The notes: generated from the letters alone by a model not told the origin. Counted from the first letter of the stretch, positions 1 through 10,182 are shown. The stretch: 64,000 nucleotides of DNA from Chitinophagaceae bacterium UBA4411 (GCA_002400415.1 DGQP01000014.1:186001-250000), one strand, 5' to 3'. Made by a program: numbers and translations.

Positions 1-876
1 AATAATAAAGAAGAATTCATTGTTGGCGCCGGTAAGCCTGTACGGACCCTGGTTGCCTTCCAGTCCCTGGAATACATTGCGGGTGAATTTTCCTTTGGCG
101 ATAGAGCCACTCACTAACGTATTGGAAGTAATATTCTTTGCCACCTGGTTTTTGGTTTGGAAAGAAATTCCCTGCAGGCGTTTGTAAAAATTCAGGAAAT
201 AGCTCTGGTTCTGCCGTAGTTCCAGGTCTCCAAGATTCAGTTGCCAGTTTTTCTTTTTGAATTGCAGGAATACCTGGTCAAATTCATTCAACTGCTGTGT
301 ATTGCCATCCGGCTGAATCGGGATATTATTATCGGTGATCGCCGCCTGTATTTCGATACTATCGCCGAGCATGCCGCTCAACTGGAGGTTAAGTGTTGAA
401 TTCAATACCGCATCCTGGCTGTTACCAAACCCGATCTGCCGGCCAAAGCTTCCTTCGGCTTTAATAGAACCGAAGTTGAACATCCCTTTTTGCTGTTCAT
501 TATACCCGTCATTGAATTCATAGGGCTTAACATAGAAATTATTCATTACGCTGTCATAGTTCATCCGCTGTGCCACCGGGTTAAGTTTGTACGGAAAGAC
601 ACGGTAACTGATGGTGATCGTCTCACTAACCGGTTTTTTAATCCAGTACAGCATACTATTGATGAAATCAAACCTGTAATCAGCAGCCGGAATATCTTTT
701 ATTTCGATTGTATTGGGGATTGTACTGAGTGAGTCTATTTTTAAACTGTCTGCCTTTATTTGAAATGTTTTCTGCCGGAGATTGGACACAGGAGCCTGTC
801 CCGGAAGCTGGGCCTGGCTCCACAGAGATGATTGGATAAGCAGCAATAAGACTGATATTCTGTACAAACCACTCAA
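1..876 (-). CDS. Large exported/outer-membrane protein, N-terminal fragment
   Basis: An open frame of 292 codons runs off the left edge. It starts with a hydrophobic segment (YRISVLLLLIQSSLWSQAQ) that looks like a signal peptide, followed by a soluble region with motifs such as YRVFPYKLNP and DNNIPIQPDGNTQQLNEF, then beta-rich sequence. No ATG lies upstream of the signal-like segment before an in-frame stop (889-891), so the start is probably TTG at 876 or 867. Alternating polar/hydrophobic strands suggest a Bacteroidota outer-membrane or cell-surface protein, but I cannot name the family. It lies downstream of sdhB on the same strand, separated by a strong terminator, so it is probably a separate transcription unit. 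Confidence 0.6.
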   Translation of the reverse strand, partial: MSGLYRISVLLLLIQSSLWSQAQLPGQAPVSNLRQKTFQIKADSLKIDSLSTIPNTIEIKDIPAADYRFDFINSMLYWIKKPVSETITISYRVFPYKLNPVAQRMNYDSVMNNFYVKPYEFNDGYNEQQKGMFNFGSIKAEGSFGRQIGFGNSQDAVLNSTLNLQLSGMLGDSIEIQAAITDNNIPIQPDGNTQQLNEFDQVFLQFKKKNWQLNLGDLELRQNQSYFLNFYKRLQGISFQTKNQVAKNITSNTLVSGSIAKGKFTRNVFQGLEGNQGPYRLTGANNEFFFII

Positions 877-963
877 AAGCAGCAGGTTTTACTCAAAATC
901 GTAAAAAAAGGTCTTTTTATTGTCCTAAAGTTTTCCCTGCCTGTTAATTCAGGCAGCCTTACA

Positions 964-994
964 GTAAAAAACCCTTTCTCCACTAAAGAAAGGG
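964..994 (-). terminator. Rho-independent terminator after sdhB
   Basis: An 8-bp perfect stem (CCCTTTCT at 972-979 with AGAAAGGG at 987-994) with a 7-nt loop is followed, on the minus strand, by a run of T (964-971). It sits 28 nt past the sdhB stop and should end the sdhCAB transcript. Confidence 0.75.
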
Positions 995-1021
995 CTTCTG
1001 CCATATAAGCTTTTCATCCTT

Positions 1022-1783
1022 TTATTGTGACACCAAAGCAGCGAGGCTAAATTCAGCATTCAATCTTGCAATATTGGTAATGGAAATTCCTTTGGGACAA
1101 ACAGCTTCACAGGCACCGGTGTTGGTACAGGCACCAAAACCTTCTTTATCCATCTGTGCCACCATGTTCAAAGCCCTTGATTTCCGTTCCGGAGAACCCT
1201 GGGGCAACAGCGCTAAATGGGAAACTTTTGCCGAAACAAATAACAGGGCTGAAGAGTTTTTACAAGCTGCCACACAAGCACCGCAACCAATACAGGCAGC
1301 TGCTGCAAAAGCGGCATCGGCCTTATCTTTTTCTACAGGCATAGCATTGGCATCCACAGCATTACCCGTGTTGACTGAAATATAACCTCCGGCCTGGATA
1401 ATACGGTCAAAAGCGGAGCGATCCACTATCAGGTCTTTAATCACCGGGAAAGCATTAGCCCTCCAGGGTTCAATAGTAATAGTATCCCCGTCCTTATAAG
1501 CTCTCATATGCAACTGGCAGGTGGTGTTCTGTTCCCAGGGTCCATGCGGGCGGCCATCGATATACATGGAGCAGGCGCCACAGATACCTTCACGGCAATC
1601 ATGGTCAAAAGCGATCGGATCTTTTCCGTCCCGGATCAGCTCCTCATTCAACACATCGATCATTTCCAGAAAAGACATTTCGGAAGAAATATTCTTTACA
1701 GGATACGACTCAAACCCACCTTTGTCATTTGCATTTTTTTGTCTCCAGACTTTCAGCGTAAGATTCATCATGTAGTGCTCCAT
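1022..1783 (-). CDS. sdhB: Succinate dehydrogenase/fumarate reductase iron-sulfur subunit
   Basis: This 253-residue protein passes electrons from the flavoprotein to the membrane quinone site in respiratory complex II. Cysteines fit the three clusters: C63, C68, C71 and C89 for [2Fe-2S] (DHDCREGICGAC), C164/C167/C170/C174 (CIGCGACVAAC), and C219/C225/C229 (CTNTGACEAVC) for the other centres. It is the last gene of sdhC-sdhA-sdhB; 29 nt separate it from sdhA and a terminator follows. The start could also be one of the two Met at residues 5-6; MEHYMMNLTL is used as the longest form. The sequence alone does not settle the physiological direction (succinate oxidation or fumarate reduction). Confidence 0.95.
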   Translation of the reverse strand: MEHYMMNLTLKVWRQKNANDKGGFESYPVKNISSEMSFLEMIDVLNEELIRDGKDPIAFDHDCREGICGACSMYIDGRPHGPWEQNTTCQLHMRAYKDGDTITIEPWRANAFPVIKDLIVDRSAFDRIIQAGGYISVNTGNAVDANAMPVEKDKADAAFAAAACIGCGACVAACKNSSALLFVSAKVSHLALLPQGSPERKSRALNMVAQMDKEGFGACTNTGACEAVCPKGISITNIARLNAEFSLAALVSQ

Positions 1784-1812
1784 AACGCAATAAATATTGT
1801 TCGTTATAAAAA

Positions 1813-3789
1813 TTATTTATAAGACCGTTGTGTCGGCTTCGCTATTTCAAACTCCAGGTTCTCCTTGTGCAATTCCCAGCTGCTTTCTCCTTTATATTCC
1901 CAGGCTGCCACATAGGCAAAGTTCACATCATCTCTTTTTGCTTCTCCTTCCTCAGTCTGGCTTTCTTCCCGGAAGTGACCGCCGCAACTTTCATTGCGGT
2001 TCAGCGCATCCTTGCACATCAGTTCTCCCAGCTCAATAAAATCTGCCACACGGCCTGCCTTATCCAGTTCCGGGTTCATTTCATTGATGCCACCCGGTAT
2101 CTTCACATCACTCCAGAATTCTTTTTTCAGCTGTTGTATCTCGGTGATCGCTTCCTGCAGACCCTGTGCATTTCTTGCCATACCGCATTTCTCCCACATG
2201 ATCTTACCGAGACGCTTATGGAAGCTCTCCACTGTTTGTTTGCCCTTAATATTCATCAGGGTGCTGATACGGTCGGCTACTGCTTTTTCTGTTTGCACAA
2301 ATGCTTCGTGTGAGGTAGGTATCGGCTTGGTAGCAATCTCATCAGCCAGGTAATTACCAATGGTATAAGGGATCACAAAATATCCATCTGCCAGTCCCTG
2401 CATTAATGCAGAAGCTCCCAAACGATTAGCGCCATGGTCGCTGAAATTGGCTTCACCAAGGCAGTACAAACCTTTCACATTCGTCATCAGTTCATAATCC
2501 ACCCAAAGACCACCCATGGTATAGTGTACCGCCGGATAGATCCGCATCGGAACTTCATAAGGATTTTCACCGGTGATCTTCTCGTACATATCAAAGAGGT
2601 TACCATACTCTTCTTTTACCACTTCTTTACCCAAACGGATCAGGGTTTCGGTATCAGGATTTTCAATTCCCAATTTGCCCGCCTCTGTTTTCCCGTATTT
2701 GTTGATCAGGTTGTATTTGAAATCCAGGTAAACGGCCTGTTTAGTGGTACCAACGCCATACCCGGCATCACATCTTTCTTTAGCTGCTCTTGACGCCACA
2801 TCTCTCGGCACCAGGTTACCAAATGCAGGATATCTTCTTTCAAGATAATAGTCTCTTTCTTCTTCAGGTATCTCGTTGGCTTTGCGGGTATCATCTTTTT
2901 TCTTCGGCACCCAGATACGTCCGTCATTTCTTAATGATTCAGACATCAGTGTCAACTTGGACTGGTGATCGCCGGAAACGGGAATACAGGTCGGGTGAAT
3001 TTGCGTGAAGCAGGGATTGCCAAAGAAAGCCCCTTTCTTGTGTGCTTTCCAGGCGGCAGTCACATTGCTTCCCATCGCATTGGTGGAAAGATAGAATACG
3101 TTACCATAACCACCGGTGCATAATAACACCGCATGTCCAAAATGCCTTTCCAGTTCACCATTCACCAGGTTACGACAGATAATACCTCTGGCCTTTCCAT
3201 CGACCATCACCACATCCAGCATTTCATGACGGCTGAACATTTCCACGTTACCCAGAGCCACCTGTCTTTCCATAGCCTGGTAAGCTCCTATCAGTAACTG
3301 CTGACCAGTTTGCCCGGCAGCATAAAAAGTTCTTTTTACCTGCGTGCCGCCGAAAGAACGGTTATTCAGCAAACCTCCGTATTCTCTTGCAAAAGGAACA
3401 CCTTGTGCCACGCATTGATCAATAATATTCACACTTACCTCGGCGAGACGGTGAACGTTGGCTTCCCGGGCACGGTAGTCACCTCCTTTCACGGTATCAT
3501 AAAACAGGCGGAATACAGAGTCGCCATCATTCTGGTAATTTTTTGCCGCATTGATCCCCCCCTGTGCAGCAATAGAGTGAGCACGCCGGGGAGAATCCTG
3601 GAAACAAAAAGCTTTTACTTTATAACCCAGTTCTCCCAGTGCTGCGGCTGCAGAAGCGCCGGCCAGCCCGGTACCCACTACAATCACTTCCAGTTTGCGT
3701 TTATTGGCCGGGTTTACCAGTTTCACATGTCCTTTATAATCCACCCATTTCTGTTCTAACGGTCCGGCAGGAATTTTTGAATCAAGCAT
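1813..3789 (-). CDS. sdhA: Succinate dehydrogenase/fumarate reductase flavoprotein subunit
   Basis: This is the 658-residue catalytic FAD subunit of complex II. The N-terminal dinucleotide-binding motif VVGTGLAGASAAAALGELGY is followed by the covalent-flavin motif AHSIAAQGG (H71). Downstream segments such as QIHPTCIPVSGDH and GANRLGASALMQGLADG match the substrate/FAD-binding parts of the family. Length and the extended C-terminus agree with the Bacteroidota/epsilon-type enzymes that pair with a cytochrome b558 anchor. It is the middle gene of sdhCAB. Confidence 0.96.
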   Translation of the reverse strand: MLDSKIPAGPLEQKWVDYKGHVKLVNPANKRKLEVIVVGTGLAGASAAAALGELGYKVKAFCFQDSPRRAHSIAAQGGINAAKNYQNDGDSVFRLFYDTVKGGDYRAREANVHRLAEVSVNIIDQCVAQGVPFAREYGGLLNNRSFGGTQVKRTFYAAGQTGQQLLIGAYQAMERQVALGNVEMFSRHEMLDVVMVDGKARGIICRNLVNGELERHFGHAVLLCTGGYGNVFYLSTNAMGSNVTAAWKAHKKGAFFGNPCFTQIHPTCIPVSGDHQSKLTLMSESLRNDGRIWVPKKKDDTRKANEIPEEERDYYLERRYPAFGNLVPRDVASRAAKERCDAGYGVGTTKQAVYLDFKYNLINKYGKTEAGKLGIENPDTETLIRLGKEVVKEEYGNLFDMYEKITGENPYEVPMRIYPAVHYTMGGLWVDYELMTNVKGLYCLGEANFSDHGANRLGASALMQGLADGYFVIPYTIGNYLADEIATKPIPTSHEAFVQTEKAVADRISTLMNIKGKQTVESFHKRLGKIMWEKCGMARNAQGLQEAITEIQQLKKEFWSDVKIPGGINEMNPELDKAGRVADFIELGELMCKDALNRNESCGGHFREESQTEEGEAKRDDVNFAYVAAWEYKGESSWELHKENLEFEIAKPTQRSYK

Positions 3790-3878
3790 AACCTCTGATT
3801 ACTTTGATATAAATGATTTATTTGATCTTTCTTTTCAGTTCTTCCGGTAATAACATACCGTCGTCTTCTTTTGGTTCC

Positions 3879-4553
3879 TTACACCCACCCCATATAAAAG
3901 CTGACGGGCATCATCGCAAATACAAATGGTATTATAATTGAAAAACCAATACCTGTTGCGTTAAGCAACGCCAGGTATTTTTTATTGCTTACACCCAATG
4001 TCCGGAATGCACTCTGAAATCCATGCAGCAGGTGCCATGCAAGTGAAATACACCCGGCAATATACAAGATCACCACCCAGAGTTCCTGGAAGGTAACCTG
4101 CATTTTATCATACAAGTTGATCTCTTCACCTAATAAAAATCCCTGGTTAGACCGGTTGGGGAACCAGAAATCAGAAATATGTACCACCAGGAAAATAAGA
4201 ATAAGGCTGCCGAGAATTCCCATACTGCGGCTGTACCATTTGCTGCCTTTTGAGCCCATAGCTACTGCATAACCCTGCCTGCGTTTGCTGCGGTTCTGGA
4301 ACTCCAGCATAAAACCCTGGATAATGTGCAGCAATAACCCGGCGAATAATCCAACTTCGAGGATACGGGGCACAACATTGGAACCCATAAAATGAGCTCC
4401 TTTATTAAACATTTCACCACCATCCATTGCCCAGATGCAGGCATTGAGGCTAACATGTACTATTAAAAACAAAATGAGGAATATTCCCGTCAGACTCATC
4501 ACCAGCTTTTTACCAATCGAAGAAGTGAACATTTCAGACCATTTCATAAGCAA
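3879..4553 (-). CDS. sdhC: Succinate dehydrogenase cytochrome b558 subunit
   Basis: A 224-residue integral membrane protein with five hydrophobic segments (about 16-38, 66-85, 112-130, 157-175, 195-217). Histidines inside or at the ends of the helices (in LIVHVSLNA, LLLHIIQG, VVHISDFW, AWHLLHGF) are suited to bind two b hemes. Position directly upstream of sdhA identifies it as the single-subunit anchor of the b558 family. First gene of the operon. A TAnnTTTG-type -7 element (TATTTTTG, minus, 4583-4590) lies about 30 nt upstream without a convincing -33 partner. Confidence 0.92.
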   Translation of the reverse strand: MLMKWSEMFTSSIGKKLVMSLTGIFLILFLIVHVSLNACIWAMDGGEMFNKGAHFMGSNVVPRILEVGLFAGLLLHIIQGFMLEFQNRSKRRQGYAVAMGSKGSKWYSRSMGILGSLILIFLVVHISDFWFPNRSNQGFLLGEEINLYDKMQVTFQELWVVILYIAGCISLAWHLLHGFQSAFRTLGVSNKKYLALLNATGIGFSIIIPFVFAMMPVSFYMGWV

Positions 4554-4659
4554 TATTCTTAGAAGGAGAAATCAGATTTCTGCAAAAATAGTGTCCGGTG
4601 ACCAAAAACCGTGAAAAGTTTTAAATGATAAAAATCAGGGTTCAGATCACGGCTTACTA

Positions 4660-5226
4660 TTAATTAGTAATACGTGCAGTGAGTTCATTGTCTATTTTTT
4701 TAAACAGGTGAAACGGTTTGTAGGTTCGCCAGTTTTCCAGTTCCATTAACTCAATATACCTGTTGAGCCTGGCATGTTTAAAGTCATACTGGGTTTGTTC
4801 CGGCATGTTTAAACAGACAGCCCAGCCATTCTCATCGGATAGTTCTTCATATAATTCCTCGTAATAATCCCTGCCGTCACTGTGATAATTGAGTACGTTC
4901 TCCCCTACGAGAATGAATTTATTGATGCCCTCGTACATGAATTTCTCCAGTACTTCCCGTTTCAATTCCATAATATCGTTCTCTACGGCATCATTCCACT
5001 CCCCGATCAGTTCGATAATAGCATACTGTTCGTCATAATCAGCCATCAGCACTTTCAGGTACAGGGTGCGGCTGCCAAAATCATCCCATTGCGGATGGAT
5101 ATAATAATTATAAACTGTTTGCGAAAATTCAAATTCAGAATATTGACGGCCGAAGAACGGAGACCGCTGATCTTCTTCACTCACATAAATGTGGCGCCAG
5201 TTGTAAAAGGGTTCAAGCGTATGCAT
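4660..5226 (-). CDS. Conserved hypothetical acidic cytosolic protein
   Basis: A 188-residue protein without signal peptide or membrane segment, rich in Tyr, Trp and acidic residues (MHTLEPFYNWRHIYVSEEDQ at the N-terminus). Alternating strand-like and helical segments suggest a compact alpha/beta fold. I do not recognise the family. It sits alone between sdhC and thrC on the same strand, with 106 nt to sdhC and 82 nt to the thrC stop, so it is probably transcribed separately. Codon use and composition look like those of the neighbouring core genes, which supports a real gene. Confidence 0.75.
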   Translation of the reverse strand: MHTLEPFYNWRHIYVSEEDQRSPFFGRQYSEFEFSQTVYNYYIHPQWDDFGSRTLYLKVLMADYDEQYAIIELIGEWNDAVENDIMELKREVLEKFMYEGINKFILVGENVLNYHSDGRDYYEELYEELSDENGWAVCLNMPEQTQYDFKHARLNRYIELMELENWRTYKPFHLFKKIDNELTARITN

Positions 5227-5308
5227 ACACGAATTCGGGTATACAAATATACGCCAGGCGGCTATCCTTTGACTTCATCCCGCAGAGAAAAGAAGTGAAA
5301 GAGAAAAG

Positions 5309-6616
5309 TTATTTTAATAAATATTCCTTAAGACTCCGAAAATCAGCCCCGGTCATAACCGCCTGTTTTTCTTTATTCATAATTGCCTGTACACTTGAAG
5401 GAATTTCAATAGGCCGTCCGATAGATTTCTCTACCGCCTCCGGGAATTTGACAGGATGTGCTGTTTCCAATACCATACCTTTTTGTCCCGGATGCTCCTG
5501 TAAATAACGCTGTAAGGCCAGGTATCCGACAGCGCCATGCGGATCCAGTATATAATTATATTGCCGGTACACTTCCCTGATGACAGCGATTGTTTCTGTA
5601 TCAGAAATAGTGGCGGAGGATAGTTTGTTTTTCAGCTCGGGAAACTGCTGATTAAAAATTTCCAGTATACGTACAAAATTGCTGGGGTTCCCCACATCCA
5701 TGGCGTTACTAAGTGTAGGCACCGCCTGTTTGGGTTTGAGATTTTGTGTTTCCAGGTATTCGCTTACAATATCGTTGGCATTACAGGCGGCTATAAAATG
5801 CTGTACGGGCAAACCGGTTTGCATAGCCAGCATACCCGCACAAATATTCCCAAAATTGCCACTGGGTACGGATATAACAGGGCCCTTATCCCCTGAAGAG
5901 GGATTATGAAGCCATTGTTTGTACGCAAAGAAATAATAGAACTGCTGCGGCAACCAGCGGGCTACATTGATAGAATTGGCCGAAGTGAGAAATAGCCGCT
6001 GGTTCAATTCCTTATCCATAAAGGCTGTTTTCACCAATTGCTGACAGTCATCAAAAGTTCCTTCCACTTCCAGGGTATGAATATTTTTTCCCAGCGTTGT
6101 CAATTGCTTTTCCTGTACAGGGCTTACTTTACCGGAAGGATAAAGGATAACCACTTCCACTCCTTCCACATCATAAAATCCATTGGCAACAGCACCACCG
6201 GTATCTCCGGAAGTGGCTACCAATACAGTAACTTTTTTGCTGTTATCTTTTAAAAAATAACCCAGGCAGCGGCTCATGAACCTGGCCCCGATATCTTTAA
6301 ATGCCAGAGTGGGGCCATGAAATAATTCAAGTGAAGCAATAGATTCGCTAATAGTTACCAAAGGGATTGGAAAATTCACCGTCTCGCTAACGATCCGGAA
6401 CAGTTTTTCCTCCGGAATTTCATTCCCGACATAGGGCTTGATGACCCGGAACGCAATTTCTTCATTGGAATAATTTTCAATACCGCTTATAAACTCTTTA
6501 TCCAATTGAGGCAGCGTCTCCGGGAAATACAAACCTTTATCCGGTGCCTGTCCTTTAATGCTGGCTTCTTTAAACCCAACTGCCGGCGATTGCCTGTTTG
6601 TGCTGTAATAATTCAT
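5309..6616 (-). CDS. thrC: Threonine synthase
   Basis: Converts O-phosphohomoserine to threonine with PLP. The 435-residue protein has the family N-terminus (MNYYSTNRQSPAVGFKEA), the PLP-lysine motif HGPTLAFKDIGARFM and the phosphate-binding segment ATSGDTGGAVANG. Length is normal for the bacterial enzyme. It is the last gene of thrA-thrB-thrC; a 68-nt gap separates it from thrB. Confidence 0.95.
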   Translation of the reverse strand: MNYYSTNRQSPAVGFKEASIKGQAPDKGLYFPETLPQLDKEFISGIENYSNEEIAFRVIKPYVGNEIPEEKLFRIVSETVNFPIPLVTISESIASLELFHGPTLAFKDIGARFMSRCLGYFLKDNSKKVTVLVATSGDTGGAVANGFYDVEGVEVVILYPSGKVSPVQEKQLTTLGKNIHTLEVEGTFDDCQQLVKTAFMDKELNQRLFLTSANSINVARWLPQQFYYFFAYKQWLHNPSSGDKGPVISVPSGNFGNICAGMLAMQTGLPVQHFIAACNANDIVSEYLETQNLKPKQAVPTLSNAMDVGNPSNFVRILEIFNQQFPELKNKLSSATISDTETIAVIREVYRQYNYILDPHGAVGYLALQRYLQEHPGQKGMVLETAHPVKFPEAVEKSIGRPIEIPSSVQAIMNKEKQAVMTGADFRSLKEYLLK

Positions 6617-6684
6617 ACCCTGTCCCTTGAAGAGAAACGTATTCTGTTGGTTAATAAAATTTATTTAGTTTCATCAGCTATGGT

Positions 6685-7611
6685 TTAGCCAATAACTGCT
6701 GCGCCGTTTTTATTGATGGTTGTCACATAGGTATTATACTCAATTCCTATTCTGGTATAAACAGACTGCATCACAGCTTCCACTTTTTTTGCGGTGTCTT
6801 CTTCCTTACTCAGCATAAAAACAGAAGGCCCGGAACCGGAAATGCCCCCGCCCAGTGCACCGGCTTCTTTGCATTTCAATTTCACTTCATCAAAACCCGG
6901 GATCAGTATACTGCGTACCGGTTCAATGATCACATCTTCTAAGGAACGGCCGATGAGCTCATGATCATTCCTGGTAAAACCGGCGACAAGGCCTGCAATA
7001 TTACCCCATTGCCGGATCGCATCTTTCAGCAATACCTTTTCTTTGAGTATCTGCCTCGCATCAGATGTTCTTACTTCGATCTGCGGGTGAACCACCGTCA
7101 CAAAGAGGTCAGGTGCTGCCAACGGAACGATATCTAAAGGATGAATAGAACGTATCAGGGTAACCCCGCCCATGATACAAGGTGTAATATTATCTGCATG
7201 CTTCACGCCGGATGCTAATTTTTCACCCCACATGGCGAATTGCACCAATTCATCAGTAGAAAAAATATTACCCAGCAAATGATTAGCTGCAACCGCTGCA
7301 CCTGCCGCACTGGCCGCACTGGATCCCAAACCACTTCCGGGTTTGATATGCTTTTCTATCGTCACCTCAAAACCGGTGTTTCCCCCGATCTTTTCCATTA
7401 CTGCCAGGAAAACCACACCCGCCACATTTTTTTCAGGGTCAGTGGGAAGATTAAAAGCATCCCGGTTATGAATGATCACTTTCGGCTCATCCAGCAGTTT
7501 GACTTCCATCACATCGTACGGAGCTCTCAATGCCATACCCAATATATCAAACCCGCAAACGAGGTTGGCAACTGTGCCCGGGCAATGAACTGTTACTTGT
7601 TTCATGTGCAT
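6685..7611 (-). CDS. thrB: Homoserine kinase
   Basis: A 308-residue GHMP-family kinase that phosphorylates homoserine. The ATP-binding glycine-rich motif is PGSGLGSSAASAAGAAVAAN and the C-terminal GHMP motif is GGGISGSGPSVFML. It starts 8 nt after the end of thrA, which indicates translational coupling in the thr operon. The product is the substrate of the downstream ThrC. Confidence 0.95.
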   Translation of the reverse strand: MHMKQVTVHCPGTVANLVCGFDILGMALRAPYDVMEVKLLDEPKVIIHNRDAFNLPTDPEKNVAGVVFLAVMEKIGGNTGFEVTIEKHIKPGSGLGSSAASAAGAAVAANHLLGNIFSTDELVQFAMWGEKLASGVKHADNITPCIMGGVTLIRSIHPLDIVPLAAPDLFVTVVHPQIEVRTSDARQILKEKVLLKDAIRQWGNIAGLVAGFTRNDHELIGRSLEDVIIEPVRSILIPGFDEVKLKCKEAGALGGGISGSGPSVFMLSKEEDTAKKVEAVMQSVYTRIGIEYNTYVTTINKNGAAVIG

Positions 7612-7619
7612 AATTAGTA

Positions 7620-10064
7620 TTACAGGTTAGCCACCCGCATGATATCAGCAAATACGCCGCTGGCGGTTACTTCAGCGCCGGCGCCGGCACCTTTCACCAC
7701 CATGGGTTGTTCTTTATAACGGTCCGTATAAAATAATACCACGTTGTCTTTTCCATATAAATGATAGAGATCGTGTTTCGGATCAATATGCTGTAACCCA
7801 ACTGCAGCTTTTCCTTCATTGAAGGAAGCTACAAATTTCAGCTTGCAGCCTTCTGCATTTGCCTTGTCATAAAGTTTTTTGAAATGAGCTTCTTCTTTTG
7901 CCATGGCTGCGTAAAAATCATCCACCGATCCCTGCATGCAGGAGGCCGGCATGAAAGAATTATTAGCGATATCATCCATTTCAATTTGCTGACCCGCTTC
8001 ACGGGCAAGGATCATGATCTTTCGCATCACATCTGTACCACTCAGATCAAGCCTTGGATCGGGTTCGGTATATCCTTCTTCCTGGGCCTGCTTTACCACA
8101 TCGGCAAATAGTTTTGTACCATCGTAATTATTAAATACAAAATTCAGGGTACCACTCAGTACGGCCTCAATACGGTGAACCCTGTCGCCACTTCTTACAA
8201 GGTCGTTCAGGGTGGCTATGATTGGTAGCCCGGCCCCTACATTCGTTTCAAACAGGAAACGGCAATTGTATTCTCCTGCCAGGTCTTTTAATTTCCTGTA
8301 ATTACTATAGGCTGAAGAAGCAGCCACTTTGTTACAGGCCACTACGGAAATACTTTTTTGTAATAACTGGTCATAAACCGCCGCCACTTTATCATTGGCA
8401 GTAATATCAACAAATACAGAATTGCGGAGGTTTCGGTCAATAATATGCTGAACAAATTCAGTAAGGTCAGCTTTGCCCGCGGCATCTAATTGTTCCCTCC
8501 ATAGCGGTAAATCAATTCCTTCTTCATTAATCAGCATTTTTCGGCTGTTGCTCAATCCCACCACTTTTACCTGCAAATGCAATTGCCGGACAAGATATCC
8601 CAATTGTTGCTGCAATTGCCCGATCAGTTTGGCGCCCACATTACCGGTACCAACTATAAACAGGTTTATTTCTTTATAACTGGTTTCAAAAAATTCTTCA
8701 TGTAATACATTGATTGCTTTTTTCACATCACGGGTGGAAATAACGGCTGAAATATTTTTCTCAGAAGAACCCTGTGCAATAGCCCGGATATTCACACCAT
8801 TTCGTCCCATGGCGCTGAACATGCGCCCGCTGATACCGGGATGGCTTTTCATGTTTTCACCAACCAGGGCAACTATCGACAGATCTGCTTCTATTTTTAA
8901 AGGTTCCACTTTTTGCAAAGCGATCTCGTTGGCAAATGCAGCATCCACGGCCGTTTTTGCTTTTGCTGACAGGCTATTATCAATACCCACACAGATAGAA
9001 TGTTCAGAAGAACTTTGGGTAATCAGGATTACATTTATTTTTTCGTTACTCAATGACTCAAATAATCGCTTGGAAAAACCGGGAATGCCGATCATACCAC
9101 TTCCTTCCAGGCTGATGAGCGCAATATTATTAATACTGGAGATGCCTCGTACTATATTCCCGTTTTTTGCAGAAACGGATTCTATCAGGGTACCCTCATC
9201 TGCGGGGGCAAATGTATTCTTGATCCAGACAGGTATGGCTTGTCCCATCACCGGCTGAATGGTCGGGGGATAGATCACTTTCGCACCAAAATGTGATAAT
9301 TCCATAGCTTCCTGGTAAGAAATGCGGGGTATGATGCGGGCATTGGCAGCAAGCCTTGGGTCCGCGGTCATCATTCCGCTTACATCCGTCCATATTTCCA
9401 GCACAGCCGCCTTTAATGCGGAAGCAAGGATGGCTGCTGTATAATCAGAACCGCCACGTCCCAATGTGGTGGTGATACCTTCTTTATCAGTTGCAATAAA
9501 ACCCGGAAGAATGAATAAAGACGATGATGATGCGGCAAAAAAATCAGCCACTTGTTTATTTGTAGTTACAAAATCAACTTCAGCAGCGGTGAACACAGAA
9601 TTGGTGCTGATCAGTTCCCGGGAATCTTTCCAGGTACAACCCATCCCTTCTGCTTTGAATCTGGCTGTAATGATCTGCGAGGATAGCCATTCCCCATAAC
9701 TGCCAATCCGGTCTTTGGACCGGGGTGTCAGTTCTCTTAATAAAAAAATACCGTTACAAATATCTTCGATCTCGTTGCAGCTTTTTTTAACCAGGCTGAG
9801 TAACTGGCTTTGACTGGCCACCGGTATCAGTTGCTTTACTGCTTCCAGGTGGCGCTGCTCAATAATGTTTAATTTCTCTTTGTAAGCCTCATCACCATCC
9901 GCAGCAAGTAATGCCGCCCCTAATAAGAGATCCGTGACGCCTCCTAATGCGGATACCACCACCACGGTTTTGTCCTTTTTTACTGCTTCCTTAACTACGG
10001 CAACTACCTTATTGATATTTTCCGCATTGGCTACCGATGTGCCCCCGAATTTTAAAACCTGCAT
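7620..10064 (-). CDS. thrA: Bifunctional aspartokinase/homoserine dehydrogenase
   Basis: An 814-residue fusion catalysing the first and third steps of threonine synthesis. The aspartokinase part (about 1-290) starts with MQVLKFGGTSVANAENI and has the GRGGSDYTAAILA motif. Two ACT-like regulatory repeats follow (about 300-455). The dehydrogenase (about 465-814) carries the NAD(P) motif FIVGTGNVGAKLIG and the GTLNFVFN and FMPASCMQGS segments. The ACT region is the usual site of threonine feedback. First structural gene of the operon; it is preceded by a Thr/Ile-rich leader ORF and alternative RNA hairpins, so attenuation is likely. Confidence 0.96.
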   Translation of the reverse strand: MQVLKFGGTSVANAENINKVVAVVKEAVKKDKTVVVVSALGGVTDLLLGAALLAADGDEAYKEKLNIIEQRHLEAVKQLIPVASQSQLLSLVKKSCNEIEDICNGIFLLRELTPRSKDRIGSYGEWLSSQIITARFKAEGMGCTWKDSRELISTNSVFTAAEVDFVTTNKQVADFFAASSSSLFILPGFIATDKEGITTTLGRGGSDYTAAILASALKAAVLEIWTDVSGMMTADPRLAANARIIPRISYQEAMELSHFGAKVIYPPTIQPVMGQAIPVWIKNTFAPADEGTLIESVSAKNGNIVRGISSINNIALISLEGSGMIGIPGFSKRLFESLSNEKINVILITQSSSEHSICVGIDNSLSAKAKTAVDAAFANEIALQKVEPLKIEADLSIVALVGENMKSHPGISGRMFSAMGRNGVNIRAIAQGSSEKNISAVISTRDVKKAINVLHEEFFETSYKEINLFIVGTGNVGAKLIGQLQQQLGYLVRQLHLQVKVVGLSNSRKMLINEEGIDLPLWREQLDAAGKADLTEFVQHIIDRNLRNSVFVDITANDKVAAVYDQLLQKSISVVACNKVAASSAYSNYRKLKDLAGEYNCRFLFETNVGAGLPIIATLNDLVRSGDRVHRIEAVLSGTLNFVFNNYDGTKLFADVVKQAQEEGYTEPDPRLDLSGTDVMRKIMILAREAGQQIEMDDIANNSFMPASCMQGSVDDFYAAMAKEEAHFKKLYDKANAEGCKLKFVASFNEGKAAVGLQHIDPKHDLYHLYGKDNVVLFYTDRYKEQPMVVKGAGAGAEVTASGVFADIMRVANL

Positions 10065-10099
10065 GAACTGTATTTTGAAAATGAAAAGAAATGATTGTG

Positions 10100-10182
10100 G
10101 CTGTTATATAAGACTTCCCGTCCTGATACAGCAAAATTGCCCGTTGTTGATATGGAATAATACAACCCTTAACGGGTTGTTG
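10100..10182 (-). promoter_or_regulatory. Candidate thr operon attenuator with alternative hairpins
   Basis: In the minus-strand leader, ACAACCC (10174-10180) pairs with GGGTTGT (10162-10168) around the leader stop codon: 7 bp, 5-nt loop. The overlapping CCCGTT (10171-10176) can instead pair with AACGGG (10140-10145). Both use the same CCC, so the two helices exclude each other. A weaker GCTGT/ACAGC stem (10128-10132 with 10100-10104) lies further on and is followed by T-rich sequence. This resembles a translation-controlled attenuator; the final terminator is not strong by eye. Confidence 0.5.
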